From an uncultured bacterium (lineage in GTDB: Bacteria; DRYD01): 64,000 nt of DNA. Position numbers and translations under genes: made by a program. The notes beneath the pieces are model-generated. The model was given only the letters and a program-made list of their open reading frames with translations. It did not search any database and was not told the DNA's origin. Below, piece by piece: positions 1-9,139 of this stretch. The stretch spans positions 42,827 through 106,826 of the forward strand of contig CAKZQG010000026.1 of assembly GCA_937139605.1 (NCBI GenBank), read 5' to 3'. Numbering within the stretch: the first letter of the stretch is position 1; every line of letters begins with the position of its first letter.

Positions 1-428
1 GCTGATGGTAAAACTGTTGTACCCTTTATATAATTTATATCCACTTTATGTAAAGATCTTCCAAATTTAAATTGTACAGGCCCTGTTAAAGCATAATTAT
101 TGTTTTTTATTGAAAAAGTCCCTCCAAATAATCTTATATCTATACACCTATTTATTACCTCATTTAATTCTTTATATGCTTGAAAAATTTCGTCCCTTGT
201 TTTTAGGTTATTATTTTCATCTCTTTCTTTTCTAATAAATATCTCCCTACCTTTAAAATCCTGTAAATAATCTCTTATTGTTCTTTTTAATCTGACATCA
301 GTTACTATATTATAATTAGTTAATTCATCTATTCTTGGTTTATTATCTAAAGCATCCCCATTAGGATTACCATTTTCTATATCATATATAAATAAAATCT
401 CACTTCTATTTTTTATAATATTACTCAT
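1..428 (-). CDS. csh2: Cas7/Csh2 of a type I-B CRISPR system, partial
   Basis: The first 142 codons of a Cas7 backbone protein, the subunit that polymerises along crRNA in the Cascade effector. The rest lies beyond the left edge of the window. The reading frame starts at ATG 428-426 and stays open to base 1. Family hallmarks are visible: DIENGNPNGDA near residue 16, DVRLKRTIRDY near residue 45, the RLFGG segment, and LTGPVQF followed by FGRSLH near residues 117-129, which is the Csh2 form of the RAMP core. It lies 61 bases downstream of csh1 on the same strand, the usual type I-B order, so cas5, cas3 and any array are expected to the left. A GGAGGTGAAAG Shine-Dalgarno precedes the ATG. Confidence 0.92.
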   Translation of the reverse strand, partial: MSNIIKNRSEILFIYDIENGNPNGDALDNKPRIDELTNYNIVTDVRLKRTIRDYLQDFKGREIFIRKERDENNNLKTRDEIFQAYKELNEVINRCIDIRLFGGTFSIKNNNYALTGPVQFKFGRSLHKVDINYIKGTTVLPS

Positions 429-489
429 TTAACTTTCACCTCCAATTTCTCTTTTAAATTTTTATTTTTTAAATTTTTAATTTTTAAAA

Positions 490-2301
490 TTAATTACTTT
501 TAAATGTATTTTCAAAATAATTACTAAAGCTCATACCTAAAGCAAAATAGAAGTTAATTTCATCTAAGGAAATATTTTTATAATTTTCTTTCCAATCTGT
601 CCCAACTTTCAAATAATAATAAGAAACTAACTCCTTTAGTATTGTAAAAATTTTATAATTAATATCGTATTCCATGATTTTATTTACAAGTTCTTTATAA
701 AGTATTTTAAAATCATTTTCATTCATTTTTAAGTTTTTAATATTTTTAATGAAGGGTGAAGATCCTCGTCGTCTTTGTTGTTCTTTTATAAAAAGCTGCG
801 TCAATACCCCTTCTAAAAATATAAATTTAAATAAATCATTTATAAAAGCTTTAGAAAAATTATTAAAAAAATTCTCTGCTAACTCTATATTTGTTTGGTT
901 AATATTTTCGATTTTCTCGGGTTTTATTGCATCTTCTGGCATACCTATCACCTCCTGAATTAAATTTAATTCAAGTAAAAATAAATAAAACTTAAACACA
1001 TAGATAGTAGTTTCAAGAATCGAACCACTTTTAAAAGCTGAATTTAGTTTATCTGATACCTGTTTAAATAAAGTGCTTTTTGAAATAGGTATCATTTTAA
1101 ATATATTTTCTATTGCCTTTAAAAACAATTTTTCATTACCATTAAATACTTTATCCTTAGCTGAATCCAATTTGAACTCTTCCCCTAAAATCTTATTAAG
1201 ATTTTTATCTGTAATTTTACTTAGCAAAATATCTCCTTTAAATACCCGATCTATATATTCTTTTACAGAAAATATTTTAGAAATCGTTGTAGGTAAAGTA
1301 TTTTCTATAAATAACTTTATTCTAAATGCATTATTTTCTTTTTCATAAAATAAAAAATTGTATAATATATAAATATTATTAAGCCTTAAGTAATCTAATA
1401 TTTCATTTTCATCTTCTGTTATCTTTCTTAAATTACTTAAAGTATTTTTTCTATTATAGTAATCTTTTATTAAATATTTCAAAGTATCAACAAAATCTGA
1501 ATTATTATTTATAACAAAATCTGGAATAAGATAATAATCAATTCTTGCTAATTTAAAGCTTAAATAATTATCTATAAAATAATATCCATTGATTATTTTA
1601 TAAATACAATCTATACATAATGGAAAATTTTTATACATTTCTTTTTCTTTAAATCCATTGGATATGTAGTTAATTTTATCAAAGGTATAGAATTTTAGGG
1701 GGAAGCCTTTAGCCACTACAGTTTTAAAACTATCACAACTATAACATTTTCCTTGCCCTTTTACTTCAGAATTATCTTCCTCAAAACTATTTAATATTAT
1801 TTCTTTAAATTTAGATAATTCAGAATCATCTTGTATTATATCTTTTAAATAATAAATTTCTTTATTTGAATCTATAAATCCTATTGTTATTAAATATTTT
1901 TCTTTATCTGAAAAAAGAGTTTTTAATTTTTTTAGTATGTTTTCCTTATTTTCTTTTAGTTGTAAATATATTTTATCTATTACGAGATATTTTTGCCTAT
2001 ATTTATTATTACTAAAATATTTAAATATTTTATTTTCAAAAGTTCTTTCAATCTTTGTTATTTTAGCTGTTGGGGTATAATTTGTACCAGCCGATGAACC
2101 TGAAATAAGTACGTACTTTTTACCTTCTTCTTTAGTTTCTTCTAAATGGATATCCTTATACTCAAAAGTATCTTTATCAAACAATATTACAAGAGCATAT
2201 TTATAATTTTGATCAACTTTTTCAGAAAGGATTTCTATTTTATCTTCATAACTTAATGAATCACTTTTATAATCACTTAACATTATAAAATTACTAATCA
2301 T
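490..2301 (-). CDS. csh1: Cas8b/Csh1, large subunit of type I-B Cascade
   Basis: A 603-residue protein of the TM1802/Csh1 class, the large subunit that in type I-B systems recognises the PAM and helps load target DNA. A split zinc finger is visible, CYSC near residue 186 and CIDC near residue 229, as in other Csh1 proteins. A GSSAG turn lies near residue 70. The C-terminal third is mostly helical, as expected for the part that replaces a separate Cas11 small subunit; that role is inferred. It is the first gene of the operon in this window, with a good ribosome site (AAGGGAG) 7 bases before the ATG, and is followed by csh2. No cas6, cas4 or cas1 precedes it. Family assignment rests on the zinc-finger layout, the length and the csh2 neighbour. 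Confidence 0.85.
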   Translation of the reverse strand: MISNFIMLSDYKSDSLSYEDKIEILSEKVDQNYKYALVILFDKDTFEYKDIHLEETKEEGKKYVLISGSSAGTNYTPTAKITKIERTFENKIFKYFSNNKYRQKYLVIDKIYLQLKENKENILKKLKTLFSDKEKYLITIGFIDSNKEIYYLKDIIQDDSELSKFKEIILNSFEEDNSEVKGQGKCYSCDSFKTVVAKGFPLKFYTFDKINYISNGFKEKEMYKNFPLCIDCIYKIINGYYFIDNYLSFKLARIDYYLIPDFVINNNSDFVDTLKYLIKDYYNRKNTLSNLRKITEDENEILDYLRLNNIYILYNFLFYEKENNAFRIKLFIENTLPTTISKIFSVKEYIDRVFKGDILLSKITDKNLNKILGEEFKLDSAKDKVFNGNEKLFLKAIENIFKMIPISKSTLFKQVSDKLNSAFKSGSILETTIYVFKFYLFLLELNLIQEVIGMPEDAIKPEKIENINQTNIELAENFFNNFSKAFINDLFKFIFLEGVLTQLFIKEQQRRRGSSPFIKNIKNLKMNENDFKILYKELVNKIMEYDINYKIFTILKELVSYYYLKVGTDWKENYKNISLDEINFYFALGMSFSNYFENTFKSN

Positions 2302-2459
2302 TTTTTTACTCCCTTATTTTTTAGTTTTTTTTCTCCTTAGGATAATTTAATTATATTTTTAATTTAGAAAATCCTTTTTTATTACTATTAAAAAAATTTA
2401 AATTTAATTGACTTTTGTCAATTTTATATGAAAATTTTATATGAAATATTAATTAATAA
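2302..2459. promoter_or_regulatory. cas operon upstream region with a TTGAC-N4-GTCAA site
   Basis: AT-rich gap between the stop of the PEP-synthase-like gene and the csh1 start, both on the minus strand, so it should hold the cas promoter. It contains TTGACTTTTGTCAA at 2408-2421, identical to the element repeated 12 times beside the replication origin. Read on the minus strand the site begins TTGACA, a perfect -35 hexamer, but I see no good -10 at 17 bases. The site may be an operator, a promoter element or both. Confidence 0.45.
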
Positions 2460-5156
2460 TTATTGATTAATAATAGAGATAGTACCGGAAAATGCGTCAA
2501 GTTCTACGATATCGTTATCTTTAAGGATAGAGCAAGCGTTTTTAACCCCAACGATAGTAGGGATCCCCATCTCCCTTGCTACTATAGCAGTATGAGATAA
2601 AATACTCCCTTTTTCTATAATTAATCCAGAAATAGAAGGGAATAACAGAGTCCAACCAGGATCAGTAAATTTAGCTACCAATATCTCCCCATTTAAACTA
2701 TTTAAAAGCTTATCCAATTGTTCCAAGTTATCTACTACCTTAACTTTAGCTTTTACTTTTCCACTACAAGCCACAACCCCCCTTAAAACATTACCCTCCA
2801 CTTTTAAACTACTAGGCTTTATAGATAAATAAACCTCACTAAAAGTTTCAAACCTATCTGGTAATTCAATATCCTTATATTTATCAAATTCTATCTTCCT
2901 TAATTTAATTAATTCATTTAAGTTAAATATAGTAGATTTACCAAAAGCATAATCCCAAATTTCATCCCATTCCAAAAAGAATATATCATCTTTATTACTT
3001 AAAATCCCTTTCTTAACCCATCTGTTAGAAATAACATTTAAAATATCCTTAACAATAGAATAAGCATAAGTTCTTGCTAATCTTTGTTCTTCTCTGTTTT
3101 TCATGGTGTTTATAGCTATTTTTAAAAAAAATAAATAAATCCCATACTTAAAAACCCCCAACTTCTTTCTTAATAATTTAAGTTCATTATCAATACCTAT
3201 AGTTTCTTTAGAATCATTATTTTTATTTTCATTCTGATTTTGGTTTAGTTTATCATCTTGAATCAAATAGTTTTTAATTAAAGAGAAAAGGTAAGTAGGA
3301 TCTTCTTGTAAAGTTTTAGTTTCTAATTTTAATTCTCCTATTACTCTTGAACCATATTCGTTAATATAATCATCTATTTTATCAAAAATATCTTTTAAAT
3401 CTGGGGATAACTCTAAATTATCTTTATTTTTATATAATTGTATAATATTTTTAGTATCAATAAAAGTTTGGGTTAAATTTTTAGTAATTATCTGTTTAGT
3501 TATTTCTAATAATTTTTTAATAGGTAAAGTAGTTTTAATAGCTCCTGTTTTAGAGAGTAATTTAATATGAGTATTAGGATCTATTTTAAAGATGTTATTA
3601 ATTTTTTTGAGAATTCCAAAAGAAATCATTACATATAAATCATTAATAATAGGAGCTTTCCAATTAAATAATATTTTTTCCTCTAATTCTTTATAAATTT
3701 CAAATAATTCAAAAGTATTCATTTTATTTAATTTATTAGTTTTTTTTAGGTTTAAGTACTTATTATAAACATCATAAAAATTATCTAGAAATTTTTTTAT
3801 TTTTTGTTTTAAAGTGATGAAATTAATAAACATTTTAAAATAAAGTTTTAATGAATTTAATATACCATAAAAATTTTTTTTATGGTTAATGTTAAGTCGT
3901 TGTTTAACTCCCATCATATCTTCCATAAACTCTTTATTTTGATTAAATAATGGTAATAAACTAAGTAATTCATACCAACTAAGGAGATTATAATATACTC
4001 TATAATAAATAAAGCCTAGCATACTATCAAATAGATATCTATTTTTAAAAATAGTTTTCCTATCAAGGCCCATTAACTCACAAAACTGTTGATAAACAGA
4101 ACTATAAGCTTTTCTGATAAAAGAGAAAGTCATAGGAGTAGTTATCCCTGGATAACTTTCAACTATATTAGAATTATCCCAAATCCTATAATTGCTTATT
4201 TCAATATTAGTAATATACCGTGTTTGAAGGATATAAATCTTATTATCTTTTATACAAAATTCTATATCCATAAAATTATTATAAAATTCTTCTATTTTTA
4301 GGGATATTTCAGCTAACTTTAAAAGTTGCTCATCACTAAGAGTAGGTTTATTATCATCTTCATAAGTTTTAAATAAAATCTCTTTTTGTTTAGATACAAT
4401 ATAATTATCAGAGTTTAATTTTCCAGAAACCAATCCTTCTCCTAACCCAAAAACAGAATTGATAACAATATTATTAGTATTATTAACAGGATCAAAGGTA
4501 AAAATAACTCCGGATATATCAGGCTCTATCATCTCTTGAACAATCACAGCAATAGAATCCTCAAAGGGATCCCTGTTAGACTGTAATTTATAATTAATTG
4601 ATTTAGGCGAAAAAATAGATACTATACAATTAAAAACAGAATTAAAATAATCTTGATAATTTTTAATATTTAGGAATGTTTCCATTTGCCCTGCATAAGA
4701 TTTTTCTAAACTATCTTCAGAAATAGCAGAAGATCTAATAGCTAAAATTTTATTCTCTATATAAGCTTTATCTATTATCTCTTTTATTTCCTTATTATCA
4801 AAAAAAATCTGTTTAATATAATTTCTTAGATATTCTGCTTTCTCTAAAATTTCAGATAAATCCTTAGGTTCTAATTTAGAAAACTCTCTAAGGTTTTGGA
4901 TCTTAAATTCTTTTATAATTTCTTTTATATGATTATAGATAAAATCATAAAAGAAATTAGTAGTTATTATCTTAAAATACGGAACTTCAATATTATCAAG
5001 ATTTTTTAAATTTGATTCTTTTAATAATTTAGTAATTTTAATTAATCCTAATCCCTTTCCTCCTACTAATTTAACCAATTGAATATCATTTGATAAAAGA
5101 TTATCTATCTTAATAATATCATTTTGATCTAAAATATACATTTTAAAAATATCCAT
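2460..5156 (-). CDS. PEP-synthase / rifampin-phosphotransferase-like dikinase
   Basis: An 898-residue enzyme with the architecture ATP-binding domain, middle domain, swivelling phosphohistidine domain. The N-terminal PPDK domain shows AIRSSAISEDS and SYAGQMETFLN near residues 140-165 and the DPVNNT / GLGEGLVSGK region near residues 225-250. The C-terminus carries the phosphohistidine loop GSILSHTAIVAREMGIPTIVG near residue 855. The PEP-synthase TIM-barrel (pyruvate site) is absent. In its place is a roughly 450-residue helical middle region beginning at WDNSNIVESYPG, the layout of rifampin phosphotransferase. The family transfers the beta-phosphate of ATP to an acceptor, giving AMP and Pi. 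It is the last gene of an operon with a prenol-kinase-like protein and UbiA, so a lipid-alcohol acceptor is plausible, but that is inference. The RBS AAGGGGCGG precedes the start. Confidence 0.78.
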   Translation of the reverse strand: MDIFKMYILDQNDIIKIDNLLSNDIQLVKLVGGKGLGLIKITKLLKESNLKNLDNIEVPYFKIITTNFFYDFIYNHIKEIIKEFKIQNLREFSKLEPKDLSEILEKAEYLRNYIKQIFFDNKEIKEIIDKAYIENKILAIRSSAISEDSLEKSYAGQMETFLNIKNYQDYFNSVFNCIVSIFSPKSINYKLQSNRDPFEDSIAVIVQEMIEPDISGVIFTFDPVNNTNNIVINSVFGLGEGLVSGKLNSDNYIVSKQKEILFKTYEDDNKPTLSDEQLLKLAEISLKIEEFYNNFMDIEFCIKDNKIYILQTRYITNIEISNYRIWDNSNIVESYPGITTPMTFSFIRKAYSSVYQQFCELMGLDRKTIFKNRYLFDSMLGFIYYRVYYNLLSWYELLSLLPLFNQNKEFMEDMMGVKQRLNINHKKNFYGILNSLKLYFKMFINFITLKQKIKKFLDNFYDVYNKYLNLKKTNKLNKMNTFELFEIYKELEEKILFNWKAPIINDLYVMISFGILKKINNIFKIDPNTHIKLLSKTGAIKTTLPIKKLLEITKQIITKNLTQTFIDTKNIIQLYKNKDNLELSPDLKDIFDKIDDYINEYGSRVIGELKLETKTLQEDPTYLFSLIKNYLIQDDKLNQNQNENKNNDSKETIGIDNELKLLRKKLGVFKYGIYLFFLKIAINTMKNREEQRLARTYAYSIVKDILNVISNRWVKKGILSNKDDIFFLEWDEIWDYAFGKSTIFNLNELIKLRKIEFDKYKDIELPDRFETFSEVYLSIKPSSLKVEGNVLRGVVACSGKVKAKVKVVDNLEQLDKLLNSLNGEILVAKFTDPGWTLLFPSISGLIIEKGSILSHTAIVAREMGIPTIVGVKNACSILKDNDIVELDAFSGTISIINQ

Positions 5157-5200
5157 AATTACCGCCCCTTTAATTATTTAATTATTTATTTTAATAATCA

Positions 5201-6175
5201 CTACTTTTTAAGTAAAATACCCGTTAAGGAAACTAAAATTGTAACTAAATAAAACAAAAATATTAATAAATATCCAATATTTTTTGATATTTTAATAACT
5301 TTATGGTTAATAGAAACATTTTTTTTACTTAAAAAAGAAAACAATATAGTAAAATAAGAAATAATTAATATACTAAAAGAAAAAAGATTTATTAATACAG
5401 GAGAAATTAAATAAAGTAGGAAAAAAATTAAAATAAAGATAATAGAGTAATGTAGAATAAGGGTTTTAGTATATCCTAAGTTGTTTATGTAGGAATCTTG
5501 GAAGCCTTCTTGATTAGGTAATAACATTTTTCTGGAAAATTCAAATATATTAGAAACAACCCAGTTAAAAGCTGCAAAAATAAAATAATCAAATTTTATC
5601 TGATAAAAATTAGCAAAAGAAATATATATAGGAATTAAAATCATAATAACAGCATGTAAAAAAGCATATAACACCATTTTTTTCCTTAGCCATTCTCTTA
5701 AAAAAAACTCCTTATACATTAAAAATGAATAAAAAATAACAATAGATAAAATAAAAACAGTTTTAAAATTTAAGAACAAATTAATAAATAATTCAAAAAA
5801 AATAACTAAAATAGCTAAGTTTTTAGCTTGATTTATTGTAATTAATCCCCTAACTAAAGGCCTATTAGGATGAATTAATTTATCTGTTTGATAATCTTTT
5901 ATTTCATCAAAAATTCTTAAATGAAAGAAAACTAAAACAACCGTTAAAAAACTAATAACTAAATTAAATAAAAAATTAAAATTATAAAAATGAGATAAAT
6001 TAGTATGTTGGTAAATAGATTTAAAAGCGAATAAAAAGCAAGCTAAAAAGAAAATAATTATAAAAGGTAAATGTTCATTTAAAGGGAATCTTTCTTTTAT
6101 AAAGATCCCCCACTTTTTTAAATGTTCCCTAAAAGAATTATTAAAAGATTTTTTTAAATTATTATTGTTATCCAT
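5201..6175 (-). CDS. UbiA-family membrane prenyltransferase
   Basis: A 324-residue protein with about 8-9 membrane segments. The first aspartate-rich motif is FDEIKDYQTD near residue 90, followed by HPNRPLVRG, the usual UbiA prenyl-diphosphate/Mg2+ site. The second region, FEFSRKMLLPNQEGFQDSY near residue 210, has the helix-loop form of a non-canonical UbiA subfamily in which one Asp of the second motif is replaced by other polar residues. UbiA enzymes transfer a prenyl chain from its diphosphate to an aromatic or polar acceptor inside the membrane; the acceptor is unknown here. It begins 4 bases after the stop of the kinase-like gene and lies 44 bases before the PEP-synthase-like gene, so the three are almost certainly cotranscribed. 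Confidence 0.82.
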   Translation of the reverse strand: MDNNNNLKKSFNNSFREHLKKWGIFIKERFPLNEHLPFIIIFFLACFLFAFKSIYQHTNLSHFYNFNFLFNLVISFLTVVLVFFHLRIFDEIKDYQTDKLIHPNRPLVRGLITINQAKNLAILVIFFELFINLFLNFKTVFILSIVIFYSFLMYKEFFLREWLRKKMVLYAFLHAVIMILIPIYISFANFYQIKFDYFIFAAFNWVVSNIFEFSRKMLLPNQEGFQDSYINNLGYTKTLILHYSIIFILIFFLLYLISPVLINLFSFSILIISYFTILFSFLSKKNVSINHKVIKISKNIGYLLIFLFYLVTILVSLTGILLKK

Positions 6176-6179
6176 AAAG

Positions 6180-7487
6180 TTATAGTTTTAGATTAATAAA
6201 TAAGTAGTATAAAATAACGCCAAAAAATATTAGAATATTTCTAATAAAAAATCGGTGCTTTTCTAAATTAATTTTTCTAAACTCTATAAAAGAATCTAAC
6301 ATAATTAAAAATAAAGTTATAATTAAAAACAAATGTAAATAATTCAACAGATTAGATACCATAAATACAGGAAAAATAACAATAGTAAAAAATCCCAATA
6401 AATTTAGAATTCTTTTTAAGATATGAAGTTTTTTAGAATAATTAAATAAATAATTAAAGATGAAAATAGCTTGCCAAGAAATAACAGATAAAAATATAAA
6501 AAATATCTCGTTAATTAAACTATAATTAAAATGTATAAAAAAAGAAATGATAATACTAAAAAAAGTAGTAAATATAACAGAATTTACATCATATTTATAA
6601 TTTAACTTACTTACAAAAGCAATTAAAAAAAATATAATTTCAAAATAAAAAAGGGTAAAAAAGTAATAAATATTAGTTAAAGCAAAACAAGTATAATTAA
6701 CAATAATCATAACAATTATTCCACTAATTGTAATAATCTTTGTATTATAAAACAAAATAAATGTAATAAAAATAATGATAAATAAAGATAGAATTAAATA
6801 GATTAGATAATTTACATCTAAATTGGATAATCGTTGTAGTAAAAATAAAACCCCTAAGGGAATAAATATATTATCAGTCCCATATATTGATATTAGCTCT
6901 AACATAGTTATTAAAATAGCTATAATAAAGGAAATAAGGATAATATTTAATAAATGGAAATTAGAGAATAAAATCAAAGGGATTTTAATGGATAAAAAAG
7001 TCATAATAAAAAAAATAAGAGAGCCTTCTAAGGTTTTAAAATCCTGTTCAATAGGTATTTTAATTTTCCCATATTTTTTTCCGATTATTGCAGCTAAAGC
7101 ATCCGATAACGCTAACACTAATAAAGATATCAAATAAAAATAATATTCTTTGCTAAATATAAAAACTAAATATATACTCATAGGAAATAAGATTTCTCCA
7201 ATAGTTTTCCTATCTATATCAACTACACTTTTTAATAAACTATCTTTATTTTTATAAAATTTAAATATAAAAATAAATATACTAAAAAAAATAGATAAAA
7301 ATAGTAAAGTTAAATGGTTAGAAATAATAAAAGGGAAGCTTAAAGCAAAAAGAGAAGAAAAAATATGTACAAATTTCCGAGATAACTCAACATCAAACCT
7401 CTTATATATTATCTTACCTATAAAAAATATAATAAATAGTACAGAAAAAATTAAGACAATTGCTAATAAATCATTTTTTATTAACAT
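6180..7487 (-). CDS. Dolichol/phytol-kinase-like membrane protein (SEC59/VTE5 superfamily)
   Basis: A 435-residue polytopic membrane protein. The first roughly 220 residues match the CTP-dependent polyprenol kinase / CDP-diglyceride synthetase fold: RKFVHIFSSLFAL near residue 36, DRKTIGEILFP near residue 93, DALAAIIGKKYGK near residue 128, then KTLEGSLIFF near residue 151. The aspartate and GKKYGK in DALAAIIGKKYGK are the usual nucleotide-site residues. The last roughly 200 residues add about six more hydrophobic helices, making it longer than simple VTE5-type kinases. Expected reaction: phosphorylation of a prenyl alcohol from CTP. It is first in the operon and faces the origin region on its 5' side. 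Confidence 0.72.
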   Translation of the reverse strand: MLIKNDLLAIVLIFSVLFIIFFIGKIIYKRFDVELSRKFVHIFSSLFALSFPFIISNHLTLLFLSIFFSIFIFIFKFYKNKDSLLKSVVDIDRKTIGEILFPMSIYLVFIFSKEYYFYLISLLVLALSDALAAIIGKKYGKIKIPIEQDFKTLEGSLIFFIMTFLSIKIPLILFSNFHLLNIILISFIIAILITMLELISIYGTDNIFIPLGVLFLLQRLSNLDVNYLIYLILSLFIIIFITFILFYNTKIITISGIIVMIIVNYTCFALTNIYYFFTLFYFEIIFFLIAFVSKLNYKYDVNSVIFTTFFSIIISFFIHFNYSLINEIFFIFLSVISWQAIFIFNYLFNYSKKLHILKRILNLLGFFTIVIFPVFMVSNLLNYLHLFLIITLFLIMLDSFIEFRKINLEKHRFFIRNILIFFGVILYYLFINLKL

Positions 7488-7765
7488 ATTTACATATTAG
7501 TTATCTATTTTATATATTTTTTATATTTTTATCATAAACCTTTAACAATTTTTTTTGGCATTTTTTGCTATTTTTTTATTTTTTTATTTTTTTCAACTTT
7601 AAGGTAGGTATTTAAGTCCAAAAAGAGCTCTTTAAATCACAAGAAAGCGTTTAAATTCAATAAAAATATTAAAACCCAAAAACTATTAAAACAAAAAAAT
7701 ATTAAAACAAAAAGAAATTATTTAAATTTAAAAGGAACTATTTAAACCATTTTAGTTTTTTTAAA
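7488..7765. other. AT-rich non-coding flank of the origin region
   Basis: No open frame of note and no strong repeat until about 7765. It contains short direct variants of AAAAACNNNTTAAA-type sequence and presumably the promoter of the minus-strand operon starting at 7487. Confidence 0.4.
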
Positions 7766-9095
7766 TTTATTTGTTAAAAATTTGTAAATTTATTCATTAA
7801 AAGTATTTTTTAAGTGTGTTTTTTTATTGACTTTTGTCAATTTTTTTTGACATATTTTTAGAATTTTTTTTAAAATTTCATAGATTGTAAAATTTGTAAA
7901 AAATATATTACAAAATTGTAAAAAACTTGTTAATAAAATCAACTTTATTGACTTTTGTCAATATCGATTTTTCCACATTGACTTTTGTCAATTTTTTTTG
8001 GCATTTTTTTACAAAAAATTTTACAAAAATGATTCTCTTTAGGAATTTCCCTTGTTAAAAATTTGTTAACTAATTTGTTAAAAATTTGTAAAATACCCTT
8101 TTTTATTGACTTTTATCAATTTTTTTTGATATTTACTTTTTCCATCTCTAAATGTAAAATTTGTAAAAATTATTTTACAAAATTATTAAAATTTTGTTAA
8201 TAAAAATCAATTTTATTATCTTTTTTAAAAATTTAAAAAAATATTGACTTTTGTCAATTTTTTTCAATATTTTTTAATATTTTTTAAAAAATTTACTTTT
8301 TTCTTAAAAAAAATATTATTTTTTATTGACTTTTATCAACTTTTTTGTATATTTTTTTATCATTTTTTCAAAAAAATTTTTTCAAAATTTTTCAAAAAAA
8401 AATTTTGTTAAAAATTTGTTAACTAATTTGTTAAAAAATTGTTAAATGATTTTTTTATTGACTTTTGTCAACTTTTTTGACTATTATTTTTTTATATTTC
8501 TAAATGTAAAATTTGTAAAAAATATATTGCAAAATTGTTAAAAACTTGTTAATAAAATCAACTTTATTGACTTTTGTCAACTTTTTTGATATTTTTTATT
8601 TTTTTTAACAAAAAATAAAATTCCAAAAAATTTTTTAAAAAATTTTTTTTGTTAAAAATTTGTAAACTGATTTGTAAAAAAATTGTTAACACCTATTTTT
8701 ATTGACTTTTGTCAATTTTTTTTGACATATTTTTAATAAATTTTTATATATTTCCTAATGTAAAATTTGTAAAAAATATATTACAAAATTGTAAAAATTT
8801 TGTTAATAAAAACCAATTTTATTTATTTTTTTTAAAATATTGACTTTTATCAACTTTTTTTATATTTTTTTATTTTTTTCAATATCTCAATAAAAAAAAT
8901 ATTATTTTTTTCAAAAAAAATGCCCTTTTTTATTGACTTTTATCAATTTTTTTTGATATTTTTTAAGTCTTCTTTTTTATATAAATTTTTTTCAAAATTT
9001 TTAAAAAAAATTATTTGTTAAAAATTTGTTAACTAATTTGTTAAAAAATTGTTAAATACCCTTTTTTGTTGACTTTTATCAATTTTTTTATATAT
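7765..9095. repeat. Origin-adjacent array: 12 x TTGAC-TTTT-(G/A)TCAA within higher-order repeats
   Basis: The 14-mer TTGACTTTTGTCAA (or TTGACTTTTATCAA) occurs at 7827, 7948, 7978, 8106, 8244, 8326, 8458, 8567, 8702, 8840, 8933 and 9069, always in the same orientation and usually followed by a run of T. Arms TTGAC/GTCAA form a dyad with a 4-base spacer. Between them alternate two longer modules. Module A (GTTAAAAATTTGTTAACTAA form) lies near 7769, 8054, 8406, 8651 and 9017. Module B (GTAAAATTTGTAAAAAATAT form) lies near 7888, 8154, 8506 and 8760. Together they give a degenerate repeat of about 250-360 bases. The plus strand is strongly T-rich. No coding frame is supported. Confidence 0.9.
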
Positions 9096-9139
9096 TTTTT
9101 TAAATTTTTCCCAATTTTTTTATTTTTTTTACAAAAAAT

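Noticed and set aside
749-1348. Plus-strand open frames inside csh1
   Set aside because: Antisense shadows of the coding strand; low-complexity composition and no ribosome site.
6823-7137. 104-codon plus-strand frame inside the prenol-kinase-like gene
   Set aside because: Antisense to a well-supported membrane protein; no independent evidence.
7827-9082. Series of intrinsic terminators (hairpin plus T-run)
   Set aside because: The 5-6 bp stems with TTTT loops are too weak, and there is no gene upstream on that strand to terminate.
7765-9095. CRISPR array
   Set aside because: Repeats are not uniform, the spacers are themselves related, and the repeat is a 14-base dyad. No array is seen in the window despite csh1 and csh2 at the left edge.
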